Source: Anaerolineales bacterium UBA832 (GTDB lineage Bacteria; Chloroflexota; Anaerolineae; Anaerolineales; UBA11657). From it: a DNA stretch of 10,040 nt. This document shows, in pieces, positions 1 to 6,364 of the stretch. The stretch spans positions 11,491-21,530 of the forward strand of contig DBHI01000106.1 of assembly GCA_002296125.1 (NCBI GenBank), in the 5' to 3' direction. Each line of letters opens with the position of its first letter. Within the stretch, counting starts at the first letter, position 1. The notes below the pieces were generated by a model. It ran no database searches. It saw only the letters and a list, made by a program, of their open reading frames with translations, and had not been told where the DNA came from. A program made the position numbers and the translations under genes.

Positions 1-66
1 GAAAATCATCAAATTGAATTCGCATTTCCCACACAAACATTACATGTATACTCTGAAACAGAATGA
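1..66 (+). CDS. C-terminal end of a probable MscS-family mechanosensitive channel (partial)
   Basis: Only the last 21 codons are present, read in frame 1 from the window edge to the TGA at 64-66. The tail contains IEFAFPTQTLHV, which resembles the 'IE(I/F)xFPTxTxxL' segment near the C-terminus of many small-conductance mechanosensitive channel (MscS) proteins. In that family the segment lies in the cytoplasmic cage domain that follows the membrane part. No signal or membrane segment can be judged from so little sequence. The next gene starts 134 bases downstream, so the two may be separate transcription units. The family call rests on one short motif and is moderate; that it is a true coding end is supported by the clean frame up to a TGA stop. 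Confidence 0.55.
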   Translation, partial: ENHQIEFAFPTQTLHVYSETE

Positions 67-189
67 TAACAAATTTAAAAACTCTCTATAGTTTACATAG
101 AATGTTATCTTCAAATACATTTACAAATAATTGTTGAACTTAATCCACTATAGTAGTAAACTTGTGTAATCATCTAAACTATAAGAAAT

Positions 190-195
190 AAGGGA
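190..195 (+). promoter_or_regulatory. Ribosome binding site deciding the selenoprotein start
   Basis: AAGGGA lies 5 bases before the ATG at 201. It is one of the better Shine-Dalgarno sequences in this window and fixes the start well upstream of the in-frame UGA. An in-frame TAA at 189-191 closes the frame just upstream, so 201 is the only possible ATG. A ribosome binding site here makes sense only if the 13 codons before the UGA are translated as the N-terminus of the protein. Confidence 0.6.
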
Positions 196-200
196 ATAAT

Positions 201-455
201 ATGACAAAAGTAAACATTGAAATCACTTATTGTGCATCTTGAAATTATTCGCCCAGAGCTATCAGTTTGATAGCAGAACTTTTAGAAGAATATCAATCAG
301 AAATTGAAACCATTAAACTAGTGCCCTCAAGTGGTGGTGTATTTGAAGTTATTGTGAATGACACATTAATATTCTCAAAAAAGAATCTTGAGAGACATGC
401 CGAACCTGGTGAGGTGATTAGTTTATTTGGAAATCATATCAACTCAAATAATTAG
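201..455 (+). CDS. SelW/Rdx-family selenoprotein, selenocysteine encoded by in-frame UGA at 240-242
   Basis: An 84-residue, probably cytosolic, thioredoxin-like redox protein of the SelT/SelW/SelH (Rdx) group. Read through the TGA at 240-242, it begins MTKVNIEITYCASU, giving a Y-C-x-x-U motif with Cys11 and Sec14 after the first beta strand, exactly where this family carries CxxC or CxxU. The C-terminal part (LIFSKKNLERHAEPGEVISL) matches the family's usual 'xFSKKxxxRxxxPGEV' ending, and 84 residues is a normal length. The frame is open on both sides of the UGA. UGA is a normal stop for the gene ending at 66, for proB and for the biotin carboxylase gene, so it is not reassigned to Trp. A hairpin at 258-274 fits a bacterial SECIS element. 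trpS starts 17 bases after the stop. A translation beginning at TTG 267 would lack the active site. The alternative is a Cys codon mutated to a stop, which the hairpin argues against. Confidence 0.85.
258..274 (+). promoter_or_regulatory. Predicted bacterial SECIS hairpin
   Basis: GCTATCA (258-264), loop GTT (265-267), TGATAGC (268-274): a perfect 7-bp stem, or 6 bp with loop AGTTT. The apical loop begins 22 bases after the UGA at 240-242. Known bacterial SECIS rules, as I recall them, are a small loop of 3-14 nt, a G in the first two loop positions, and about 16-37 nt between UGA and loop. All three are met with either pairing. In bacteria this element binds the SelB elongation factor and directs selenocysteine insertion. 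It lies within the coding sequence, as expected for bacteria. Confidence 0.75.
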
Positions 456-472
456 TAAGAAAGTGTATCCAA

Positions 473-1459
473 ATGAGTAATAAAGGTAGGGTTTTTTCAG
501 GAGCCCGACCAACAGGCAGACAGCACCTAGGAAACTATCTAGGCGCAATTAAAAACTATGTTGAATTGCAAACAAAATATGATTGTATATATTGCATAGT
601 TGATCTACATGCTATGACTACTCTCGAAGAACTAGAGTACATAAAAACCAATACTGCAGAAATGGCACTAGATTGGCTCGCAGCTGGATTAGAACCTGAA
701 AAAAGTATTCTATTTACACAAAGTCATGTTCCAGAAGTAACAGAACTACATACAATTCTAAGTATGTTTACACCTCTCGGTAAATTAACTGACTTACCTA
801 CTTTTAAAGATAAGGTGCGTCTACAACCACAGAATGTTAATTATGGTCTGGTTGGATATCCAGTACTGATGACTGCAGACATCACCCTATACAAAGCTGA
901 AATTGTTCCTGTAGGAGTTGATCAACAATCTCATATAGAATTTGCAAGAGAAATAGTTAGGACCTTCAACTATCGAACAAAAAAACAAGTTCTTATAGAA
1001 CCACAAATGAAGAATACTGATTTTCCAAAAGTTATAGGTACTGATGGAAAGAAAAAAATGGGCAAAAGTGAAAACAACCATATAGAATTGGCCCTAAGTG
1101 ATGAAGAGACAACTGAAGTAGTAAAAACCATGGTTACAGATCCGCAACGCATAAGGCTTAAAGATCCAGGAAATCCAGAAGTATGCAATGTATATACTTT
1201 ACATCAATATTTTTCTGAAAGCGAACAAGTACAAGAAATTAATCATGATTGCCGAAAAGCTAAAATTGGTTGCGTAGATTGCAAACTAATACTGTCACAA
1301 AAAATTAATGAAAATTTAGGCTCATTTCGAGAAAAAAGAAACCAATTATCCAAAAATCCACAACATATATGGGAAATATTAGATGACGGTGCTAAAAGAG
1401 CGAGAAAGATTGCTGCAAACACTATTGCTGAAGTTAAATCAGCTGCAGGATTAACATAA
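473..1459 (+). CDS. trpS: Tryptophanyl-tRNA synthetase, probable [4Fe-4S] type
   Basis: A class I aminoacyl-tRNA synthetase of 328 residues, the usual length, which charges tRNA-Trp in the cytoplasm. The Rossmann-fold signatures are visible: the HIGH-type HLGN at residues 18-21 after GARPTGRQ, and the KMSKS-type KMGKS at 195-199. The substrate segment is VPVGVDQQSHIEFAREI (146-162), with V where many homologues have E. The C-terminal half holds Cys238, Cys260, Cys267 and Cys270 in a C-x21-C-x6-C-x2-C arrangement including GCVDCK. This is one residue shorter in the first spacer than the motif that binds a [4Fe-4S] cluster in Thermotoga maritima TrpRS, where the cluster sits near the anticodon-binding region. 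The ATG at 473 follows the selenoprotein stop by 17 bases with only a weak ribosome binding site, which suggests co-transcription and perhaps translational coupling. Confidence 0.97.
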   Translation: MSNKGRVFSGARPTGRQHLGNYLGAIKNYVELQTKYDCIYCIVDLHAMTTLEELEYIKTNTAEMALDWLAAGLEPEKSILFTQSHVPEVTELHTILSMFTPLGKLTDLPTFKDKVRLQPQNVNYGLVGYPVLMTADITLYKAEIVPVGVDQQSHIEFAREIVRTFNYRTKKQVLIEPQMKNTDFPKVIGTDGKKKMGKSENNHIELALSDEETTEVVKTMVTDPQRIRLKDPGNPEVCNVYTLHQYFSESEQVQEINHDCRKAKIGCVDCKLILSQKINENLGSFREKRNQLSKNPQHIWEILDDGAKRARKIAANTIAEVKSAAGLT

Positions 1460-1472
1460 TATATATATATAT
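1460..1472. repeat. Short TA dinucleotide tract
   Basis: A run of alternating T and A directly after the trpS stop codon, inside the 79-base gap before dtd. It is probably ordinary AT-rich spacer; such a tract can melt easily or vary in length by slippage. No GC-rich terminator hairpin is visible beside it, so readthrough from trpS into dtd is plausible. Confidence 0.6.
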
Positions 1473-1538
1473 CTTATAAAAGTACCTATTTATTTAAATT
1501 GCAAACAATTTCTTATCAGATAATATCATGAACTTCAA

Positions 1539-1988
1539 ATGCGCCTGTTGATACAACGAGTAAATGAAGCCTCTGTTACAGTTGACGAAAAACTAATTAG
1601 CTCTATCAACAAAGGTCTATTAGTTTTTGTAGGTATAGGTCAACAAGATAGCAAATCGGAAGCTCAGTGGTTAGCTAATAAGGTAGCTAAGTTACGAATT
1701 TTTCCCGATGAATTTGGTAAAACAAACTTGTCCCTCAAGGACGTATCTGGATCAGCATTAGTAGTTTCTCAATTCACCCTTTATGCTGAAACAAAAAAAG
1801 GGTTGCGTCCATCATTTATAAATGCCGCACATCCTGAGTACGCAAAACCATTAATACAATATTTTGCAGAACAACTGCAATCAAACGAAATTCCCGTCCA
1901 ACTTGGACAATTTGGTGCTGACATGAAAATTGCTTTAATAAATAATGGTCCAGTTACTATATATATGGAGCGAAATCCTAAATCTTAA
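1539..1988 (+). CDS. dtd: D-aminoacyl-tRNA deacylase
   Basis: A 149-residue cytosolic enzyme, typical length for the DTD1 family, which hydrolyses D-amino acids and glycine wrongly attached to tRNA. Both active-site signatures are present: SQFTLYA at residues 77-83 (the SQxT motif) and NNGPVT at 135-140 (the Gly-cisPro motif of the dimeric active site). KGLRPSF at 88-94 and GQFGADM at 123-129 are also family-typical. The start MRLLIQRVNEASV matches the usual N-terminus; the ATG at 1528 is out of frame. No clear Shine-Dalgarno is seen. It follows trpS by 79 bases on the same strand, so the neighbourhood groups tRNA charging with tRNA proofreading. This may be one transcript, although I cannot exclude a separate weak promoter in the gap. 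Confidence 0.96.
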   Translation: MRLLIQRVNEASVTVDEKLISSINKGLLVFVGIGQQDSKSEAQWLANKVAKLRIFPDEFGKTNLSLKDVSGSALVVSQFTLYAETKKGLRPSFINAAHPEYAKPLIQYFAEQLQSNEIPVQLGQFGADMKIALINNGPVTIYMERNPKS

Positions 1989-2004
1989 ATGTAATGTTTA
2001 GATC

Positions 2005-2022
2005 AACAAAATATTGTTTTTT
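2005..2022 (+). terminator. Weak candidate intrinsic terminator after dtd
   Basis: AACAA (2005-2009), loop AATA, TTGTT (2014-2018), then TTTT (2019-2022). The stem has 5 bp and only one G:C-type position, so it would be weak. Its place, 17 bases after the dtd stop and before a fresh promoter at 2066, is where a terminator would be expected. Confidence 0.3.
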
Positions 2023-2065
2023 ATATAAAAAATGAGCATCGTAAAAAAACAATTCGATAACTTAC

Positions 2066-2095
2066 TTGACAGACACTGGATCAGTCGAGTATTAT
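2066..2095 (+). promoter_or_regulatory. Sigma-70-type promoter of the lipoprotein gene
   Basis: TTGACA (2066-2071) is a perfect -35 box and TATTAT (2090-2095) matches five of six -10 positions, with an 18-base spacer. Transcription would begin around 2102, giving a leader of about 40 bases before the ATG at 2145. This is the best promoter match I find in the window. A dyad ACTG-GAT-CAGT (2075-2085) lies inside the spacer and another, ATTATC/GATAAT (2091-2096 and 2110-2115), overlaps the -10 and start region. Either could be an operator. Confidence 0.65.
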
Positions 2096-2144
2096 CGCGC
2101 CGGTACGAAGATAATTAACATATTAATCTATAAATTAAACATCT

Positions 2145-3794
2145 ATGTTAAATATGTCAAAAACTCATCTAAAACACTTGGTCAAATCCGCATTAATAGG
2201 TTGTGTTATGTTTTCTGCAGGCTGTGATGCTATTTATGATTTCTGGACTAATGCCCGTCCAAAAATAAATATACAAGACACTGAACAAGAACTGGAAGGA
2301 ATTACTAAGAATATTGCAACAGAAGATAATAATAACAATGTGTTCTGGACTCTATATGCTACACCTATAGATCAAAATGTTTATGCAAGATCTAAACCAA
2401 ATGAAAATTCACAAGAACTTGTTAAACTAGCTGACAATACTCAATATACTGCTGTAGGACGTTCAAATGATGGCCTTTGGATACAAATTATCATTCCTGA
2501 AGATGAATCTCAACTATGGGTACCAAACCAATCAATTAATCTGAGCGGTGAAACAGATAAACTTAAAACTATTTCGGATGTTGAACTTGTTGCAAAAAAT
2601 TTATCTACAGTCACTAAGACTCTCGCAGCAACTTCTACGTCAACTGAAACTGCTACAGCAACAAATACAATGACTAATACAGTTATACCCACCACCGTTG
2701 TAACAAATACATCAACTCCACAAGCAACTTCAACTAATACAACTCAACCAACTTTTACCACTGCACCAACCAACACATCTACTCCTATTCCAATTCCCAC
2801 ATCGACACCAATACCCCCCACTGATATACCTGTTCCTACAGCTGCACCTATAATATCATCTGGGGTCTTTGAACTAGGAGGACAAGTATCTGACTTCCGT
2901 GCTCCAGACGTAATGCGTGATGCAGGTATGACATGGGTAAAACGACAAGTAAAATGGCATCCTGGAGATGCAGCTAGTGGTCATTTCGGTACAATCAATG
3001 ATGCTCATACTAAAGGATTTAAAGTTTTATTGAGTGTATTAGGATATCCTGATCAAGCACAACCCTACAATTTTGATGAATATGCTAAATTTGTTGGAGA
3101 ATTAGCTGGAGCTGGTGCTGATGCTATTGAAGTCTGGAATGAAATGAACCTAGATCGTGAATGGGCTAGTGGAAGTATCAGTCCTACTAGTTACACACAA
3201 TTATTACAAAAATCCTATATATCCATCAAGACTTATAACGGTGGCACTATGGTAATATCCGGAGCTCCAGCTCCTACAGGATTTTTTGGAGGATGTTATC
3301 CTCATGGTTGCGATGATGCACCATATATTTCTGGTATGGTAGCAGCAGGTGGATTAAATTATCTAGACTGTGTAGGAATACATTACAATGAAGGACTCAT
3401 GCCGCCATCGGCAACTTCTGGAGATCCTCGTGGAGCATCCGGACACTATACTAGATATTACCAAAGCATGGTCAATACATATTACAATGCTATAGGTGGT
3501 GCAAAACCACTATGCTTTACTGAAATAGGTTATCTAAGCGGAGAAGAATGGGGAACTCTACCTCCAGCATTCTTATGGCAACCGCCTTATAATCTTACTA
3601 CTTCTCAACATGCACAGTACCTAGCTGACTCTGTACGACTAGCACGATCACAAGGAAATGTACGCCTATTCATCATATTTAATGTTGATTTCACCCATTG
3701 GAGTGATGATCCTCAAGCTGGATTTGCTATGATACGTCCAGGTGGTAACTGTCCTTCTTGCGGACTACTTAAATCAATTATGTCTGGTAATTAA
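2145..3794 (+). CDS. Lipoprotein: SH3-like domain, Thr/Pro linker and clan GH-A glycosidase-like domain
   Basis: A 549-residue predicted cell-surface lipoprotein. The N-terminus is a lipoprotein signal with a lipobox-like SAGC ending at Cys27 (a less likely site is LIGC, Cys20). Residues about 66-133 look like a bacterial SH3 domain (QNVYARSKPNENS...GLWIQI...LWVPN). Residues about 160-236 are a low-complexity Thr/Ser/Pro linker of the sort common in exported Chloroflexota proteins. Residues about 240-545 resemble a clan GH-A TIM-barrel glycoside hydrolase: EVWNEMN carries a candidate acid/base at Glu333 and CFTEIGY a candidate nucleophile at Glu460, spaced plausibly. Substrate and exact GH family cannot be named. 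The domain is rich in Cys (for example Cys384, Cys390, Cys409, Cys536 and Cys539), which may suit an extracytoplasmic protein. An alternative start is ATG 2154; no Shine-Dalgarno is evident. It has its own promoter and sits alone between dtd and proB. The architecture is well supported, enzymatic activity less so. Confidence 0.8.
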   Translation: MLNMSKTHLKHLVKSALIGCVMFSAGCDAIYDFWTNARPKINIQDTEQELEGITKNIATEDNNNNVFWTLYATPIDQNVYARSKPNENSQELVKLADNTQYTAVGRSNDGLWIQIIIPEDESQLWVPNQSINLSGETDKLKTISDVELVAKNLSTVTKTLAATSTSTETATATNTMTNTVIPTTVVTNTSTPQATSTNTTQPTFTTAPTNTSTPIPIPTSTPIPPTDIPVPTAAPIISSGVFELGGQVSDFRAPDVMRDAGMTWVKRQVKWHPGDAASGHFGTINDAHTKGFKVLLSVLGYPDQAQPYNFDEYAKFVGELAGAGADAIEVWNEMNLDREWASGSISPTSYTQLLQKSYISIKTYNGGTMVISGAPAPTGFFGGCYPHGCDDAPYISGMVAAGGLNYLDCVGIHYNEGLMPPSATSGDPRGASGHYTRYYQSMVNTYYNAIGGAKPLCFTEIGYLSGEEWGTLPPAFLWQPPYNLTTSQHAQYLADSVRLARSQGNVRLFIIFNVDFTHWSDDPQAGFAMIRPGGNCPSCGLLKSIMSGN

Positions 3795-3796
3795 GA

Positions 3797-3822
3797 AAAT
3801 TATATTCTAGTCTATATAATTT
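3797..3822 (+). repeat. A/T inverted repeat after the lipoprotein gene
   Basis: AAATTATAT (3797-3805) is perfectly complementary to ATATAATTT (3814-3822) around an 8-base loop, two bases after the lipoprotein stop. All pairs are A:T, so any RNA hairpin is weak. It could help end the transcript or protect its 3' end, or be chance in AT-rich spacer. Confidence 0.35.
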
Positions 3823-3824
3823 CG

Positions 3825-3836
3825 TGCTATTATAAT
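3825..3836 (+). promoter_or_regulatory. Candidate extended -10 promoter for proBA
   Basis: TGC directly precedes TATTAT (3828-3833), an extended -10 arrangement, and this overlaps a perfect TATAAT (3831-3836). No good -35 is seen at the expected distance (TTCTAG at 3805-3810). A start near 3840-3843 would give proB a leader of about 55 bases containing the hairpin at 3852-3879. Confidence 0.35.
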
Positions 3837-3851
3837 TAATATTTAATCCGA

Positions 3852-3879
3852 CAGTAAACCACAGTTATTCTGTGCACTG
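3852..3879 (+). promoter_or_regulatory. Leader hairpin upstream of proB
   Basis: CAGT (3852-3855) and CACAG (3860-3864) pair with CTGTG (3870-3874) and ACTG (3876-3879) around the loop TTATT, giving 9 pairs interrupted by an asymmetric internal loop. It ends 17 bases before the proB ATG and could affect translation or be a protein-binding dyad. No known riboswitch class is recognised, and no U-run follows it. Confidence 0.3.
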
Positions 3880-3896
3880 AATCGAAGAACATAACC

Positions 3897-5006
3897 ATGT
3901 ATAAATATAAACGTCTGGTCATAAAACTTGGTACATCAACATTAACTGCAGGAACTAGCTACATTTCACAAGACATACTATTTGACTTGGCTTCCCAAAT
4001 CAATACCTTGTGTAAAAATAACTGTGAAGTAGTAATTGTATCATCAGGCGCAATGGCATCTGGTCGAGAAGCACTATCTTTCCCCAAATTACCTAAAGAC
4101 ATTCCTGCAAAACAGATGCTGTCAGCAATTGGTCAACCACGCTTAATGGCAATATATACAAAACTTTTTGCACAATATAATCAAATAGTTTCTCAAGTTT
4201 TATTAACTCGTCAAGATATTACAGAACGGCGCAGTTACCTGAACTCCAGGAATACAATTCTTGCTTTACTCAAACAAAAAGTAATACCTATTATTAATGA
4301 AAATGATGCAGTAGCTACAGAAGAAATTAAAGTGGGTGACAATGACAATCTATCAGCTTTAGTATCTAATCTTATTGATGCAGACCTACTATTAATACTG
4401 ACAGACCAACCTGGATTGTATACTTCTGATCCTAACATCAATCCAAATGCTACACTAGTTAAAGAAATAACAGAGCCCAACATTCCTGAAGAATTATGGC
4501 AATCTGCTGGAAAACCTAGTGATGACCTAGGTACTGGTGGCATGATCACTAAATTGCAAGCTGCTGATCTAGCGCGCAGATCAGGTACTACAGTAATCAT
4601 AGCGAAAGGTAATACAAAAAACAATATAATCAGGGCAGCTCAAAATGAAAGTATCGGAACACTTTTCCGACCGACTCACTCAACACTTGAGGGACGTAAA
4701 CGTTTTATTCTATCTGACAGAGATACTAAGAAAATTATTCAAATTGACAATGGAGCCATTACAGCTCTCAAAAATGGTAGCAGTTTGTTGCCTGTAGGAA
4801 TTATATCAATACAGGGAAGTTTTGAAAGAGGGGATACTGTCAAATTAATTGACCAACACAATTTAGAAATTGCTCTTGGACTTACCAACTATAGTACAAC
4901 AGAATTAAACAAAATTTCTGGCAAACAATCTGTAGACATTGAATCTCTTCTTGGTTATAACTATGGTGAAGAAGTTATTCACAAAGACCAATTAGTAATG
5001 ATTTGA
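3897..5006 (+). CDS. proB: Glutamate 5-kinase with C-terminal PUA domain
   Basis: Catalyses the first step of proline synthesis in the cytoplasm, phosphorylating L-glutamate with ATP to gamma-glutamyl phosphate. The 369 residues have the standard two-part layout. The amino-acid kinase domain spans about 5-255, with VIKLGTSTLT (8-17), VSSGAMASGREAL (48-60), NENDAVATEEIKVGDNDNLSA (134-154) and LGTGGMITKLQAAD (211-224). A PUA domain follows at about 270-350. Acid-rich substrate and feedback-loop residues are intact. In the family, proline inhibits the kinase domain and the PUA domain modulates this. proA follows after a 21-base gap, so the two enzymes are made together; their unstable intermediate is thought to be passed between them. 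The ATG at 3897 is supported by the family-typical N-terminus, although no strong Shine-Dalgarno precedes it. It ends in TGA, one of the UGA stops that show UGA is not generally read through here. Confidence 0.97.
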   Translation: MYKYKRLVIKLGTSTLTAGTSYISQDILFDLASQINTLCKNNCEVVIVSSGAMASGREALSFPKLPKDIPAKQMLSAIGQPRLMAIYTKLFAQYNQIVSQVLLTRQDITERRSYLNSRNTILALLKQKVIPIINENDAVATEEIKVGDNDNLSALVSNLIDADLLLILTDQPGLYTSDPNINPNATLVKEITEPNIPEELWQSAGKPSDDLGTGGMITKLQAADLARRSGTTVIIAKGNTKNNIIRAAQNESIGTLFRPTHSTLEGRKRFILSDRDTKKIIQIDNGAITALKNGSSLLPVGIISIQGSFERGDTVKLIDQHNLEIALGLTNYSTTELNKISGKQSVDIESLLGYNYGEEVIHKDQLVMI

Positions 5007-5015
5007 ATTAACGAC

Positions 5016-5021
5016 TAGGAG
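5016..5021 (+). promoter_or_regulatory. Ribosome binding site of proA
   Basis: TAGGAG lies 6 bases before the ATG at 5028, within the 21-base gap after proB. It is the strongest Shine-Dalgarno in the window and fixes the proA start. Confidence 0.7.
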
Positions 5022-5027
5022 AAAACA

Positions 5028-6302
5028 ATGATTAACCTAATTGCCATGGGATCAGCAGCCAAAGACGCATCACATCAAATGTCATTATCTCAAACAAATG
5101 ACAAGAATGATGCACTTGAAACAATAGCCAAATTTATGGAACAAAAATCGGAAGAAATACTTGCATCTAATCACCTAGACGTTAAAAATGGTATCAACAA
5201 TGGACTTAGCAAAGCCCTCATTGATCGTCTAACAATTACTCCAGAATCACTTTTAAACATGATTACTGATATTCGACACATCGCCACTTTACCTGATCCA
5301 ATTGGAGTATGTTTTGATAAAAGAGTATTAGAAAATGGATTGCAAATTGAAAGACAACGTGTACCTATTGGAGTACTAGGTGTAATATATGAATCAAGAC
5401 CTAATGTCACAGTCGACGTAACATCTTTAGCCATTAAGACCGGTAATGCAGTAATACTACGAGGTGGCAGTGAAACAATTAATTCAAATAAAGTGCTAGT
5501 ACATATCATTTGTGATGCTTTATCGCATACTAATTTACCTAAAAATTGTGTCCAATTTGTCAATAGCACAGATCGTAAATATGTGACTGAAATGTTAAAA
5601 CTAGACAAACACATAGACATGATTATTCCTAGAGGAACAAACAAACTACATGAATATTGTCGTGAGACAAGTACTATACCTGTAATTACAGGAGGAATTG
5701 GTATTTGCCATTTGTTTGTAGATGAACACGCTGACCTAGATGCCTCAATACCAGTTATATCAAATTCTAAAACCCAAAGGCCTTCAGTATGCAATGCGCT
5801 AGATACACTCCTAGTTCACAAATCAATAGCTACTAAATTTTTACCAGAAATAGTGCGAAACCTACAAGAATATGGAGTTACATTTAAGGTCGATGAAAAA
5901 TCATTTTCTATATTAGAAGACGTTAGAATAGACTCAATCACCAAATGTATTAGTTTGGCCAAACCTCATGAGTTTGACGTTGAATGGCTATCTCTCGTTC
6001 TAGGAATTAAAATAGTAGATAGTTTGGAAGAAGCAATAGATCATATTCATAGACATAGTACCAATCATTCAGACGGTATATTAACTGAAAACAAAGCGAA
6101 TGCAAACAAATTTGTTCAAGCAATAGATTCTGCAGCTGTATATGTAAATAGTAGCACTCGTTTTACAGATGGAGGACAGCTAGGACTAGGAGCTGAAGTA
6201 GCAGTCAGTACACAAAAAATACATGCGAGAGGACCAATGGGTCTTTCCGAATTATCATCATACAAATGGGTAATCAAAGGATCATATACATCAAGAGAAT
6301 AA
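5028..6302 (+). CDS. proA: Glutamate-5-semialdehyde dehydrogenase (gamma-glutamyl phosphate reductase)
   Basis: Second enzyme of proline synthesis: NADPH-dependent reduction of gamma-glutamyl phosphate to glutamate-5-semialdehyde, which cyclises to pyrroline-5-carboxylate. The 424 residues match the family length. The aldehyde-dehydrogenase fold is shown by IGVLGVIYESRPNVTVD (114-130), KTGNAVILRGGSE (137-149), PRGTNKL (201-207) and the catalytic segment RPSVCNALDTLLVH (251-264), with the nucleophile at Cys255. A C-terminal SSTRFTDGGQLGLGAEVAVSTQKIHARGPMGL segment (broken here only for description) also matches the family. It is translated from a strong ribosome binding site 21 bases behind proB. 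No proC, for the last step, is present in the window. Downstream, it faces the propionyl-CoA operon tail to tail. Confidence 0.97.
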   Translation: MINLIAMGSAAKDASHQMSLSQTNDKNDALETIAKFMEQKSEEILASNHLDVKNGINNGLSKALIDRLTITPESLLNMITDIRHIATLPDPIGVCFDKRVLENGLQIERQRVPIGVLGVIYESRPNVTVDVTSLAIKTGNAVILRGGSETINSNKVLVHIICDALSHTNLPKNCVQFVNSTDRKYVTEMLKLDKHIDMIIPRGTNKLHEYCRETSTIPVITGGIGICHLFVDEHADLDASIPVISNSKTQRPSVCNALDTLLVHKSIATKFLPEIVRNLQEYGVTFKVDEKSFSILEDVRIDSITKCISLAKPHEFDVEWLSLVLGIKIVDSLEEAIDHIHRHSTNHSDGILTENKANANKFVQAIDSAAVYVNSSTRFTDGGQLGLGAEVAVSTQKIHARGPMGLSELSSYKWVIKGSYTSRE

Positions 6303-6364
6303 AAACAGCTAATATAATCTAAGTGTTGTTGGTTACTTTCCAAAAATTGTGTAAAATCACTGGA
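6303..6364. other. Convergent intergenic spacer
   Basis: A 62-base gap where proA (plus strand) and the membrane-protein gene (minus strand) end. I see only a 4-bp TTGG/CCAA stem at 6329-6343 with no convincing U-run, so no clear terminator for either direction can be named. The two transcripts may overlap at their 3' ends. Confidence 0.5.

Noticed and set aside
134..162. Possible promoter upstream of the selenoprotein (TTGAAC, 17 bases, TAAACT)
   Set aside because: Both boxes match only four of six positions in very AT-rich DNA. A promoter probably exists in 67-200, but this one cannot be singled out.
240..242. UGA read as tryptophan (code reassignment)
   Set aside because: UGA ends the gene at 66, proB and the biotin carboxylase gene, Trp is encoded by TGG in the neighbouring genes, and the family expects Cys or Sec here, not Trp.
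267..455. A 62-residue ORF beginning at TTG 267
   Set aside because: It is the downstream part of the selenoprotein frame. It has no ribosome binding site of its own, the TTG lies inside the SECIS hairpin, and it lacks the CxxU active site.
1499..1526. Possible promoter before dtd (TTGCAA, 16 bases, TAATAT)
   Set aside because: Weak boxes and a start only a few bases from the ATG; co-transcription with trpS is at least as likely.
4235..4624. Minus-strand ORF inside proB (129 codons)
   Set aside because: Antisense shadow of the conserved kinase domain; no start signal or recognisable protein.
5171..5794. Long minus-strand ORF inside proA (207 codons)
   Set aside because: It is antisense to a gene with full family motifs, its protein shows no recognisable domain, and long antisense frames are common by chance in such genes.
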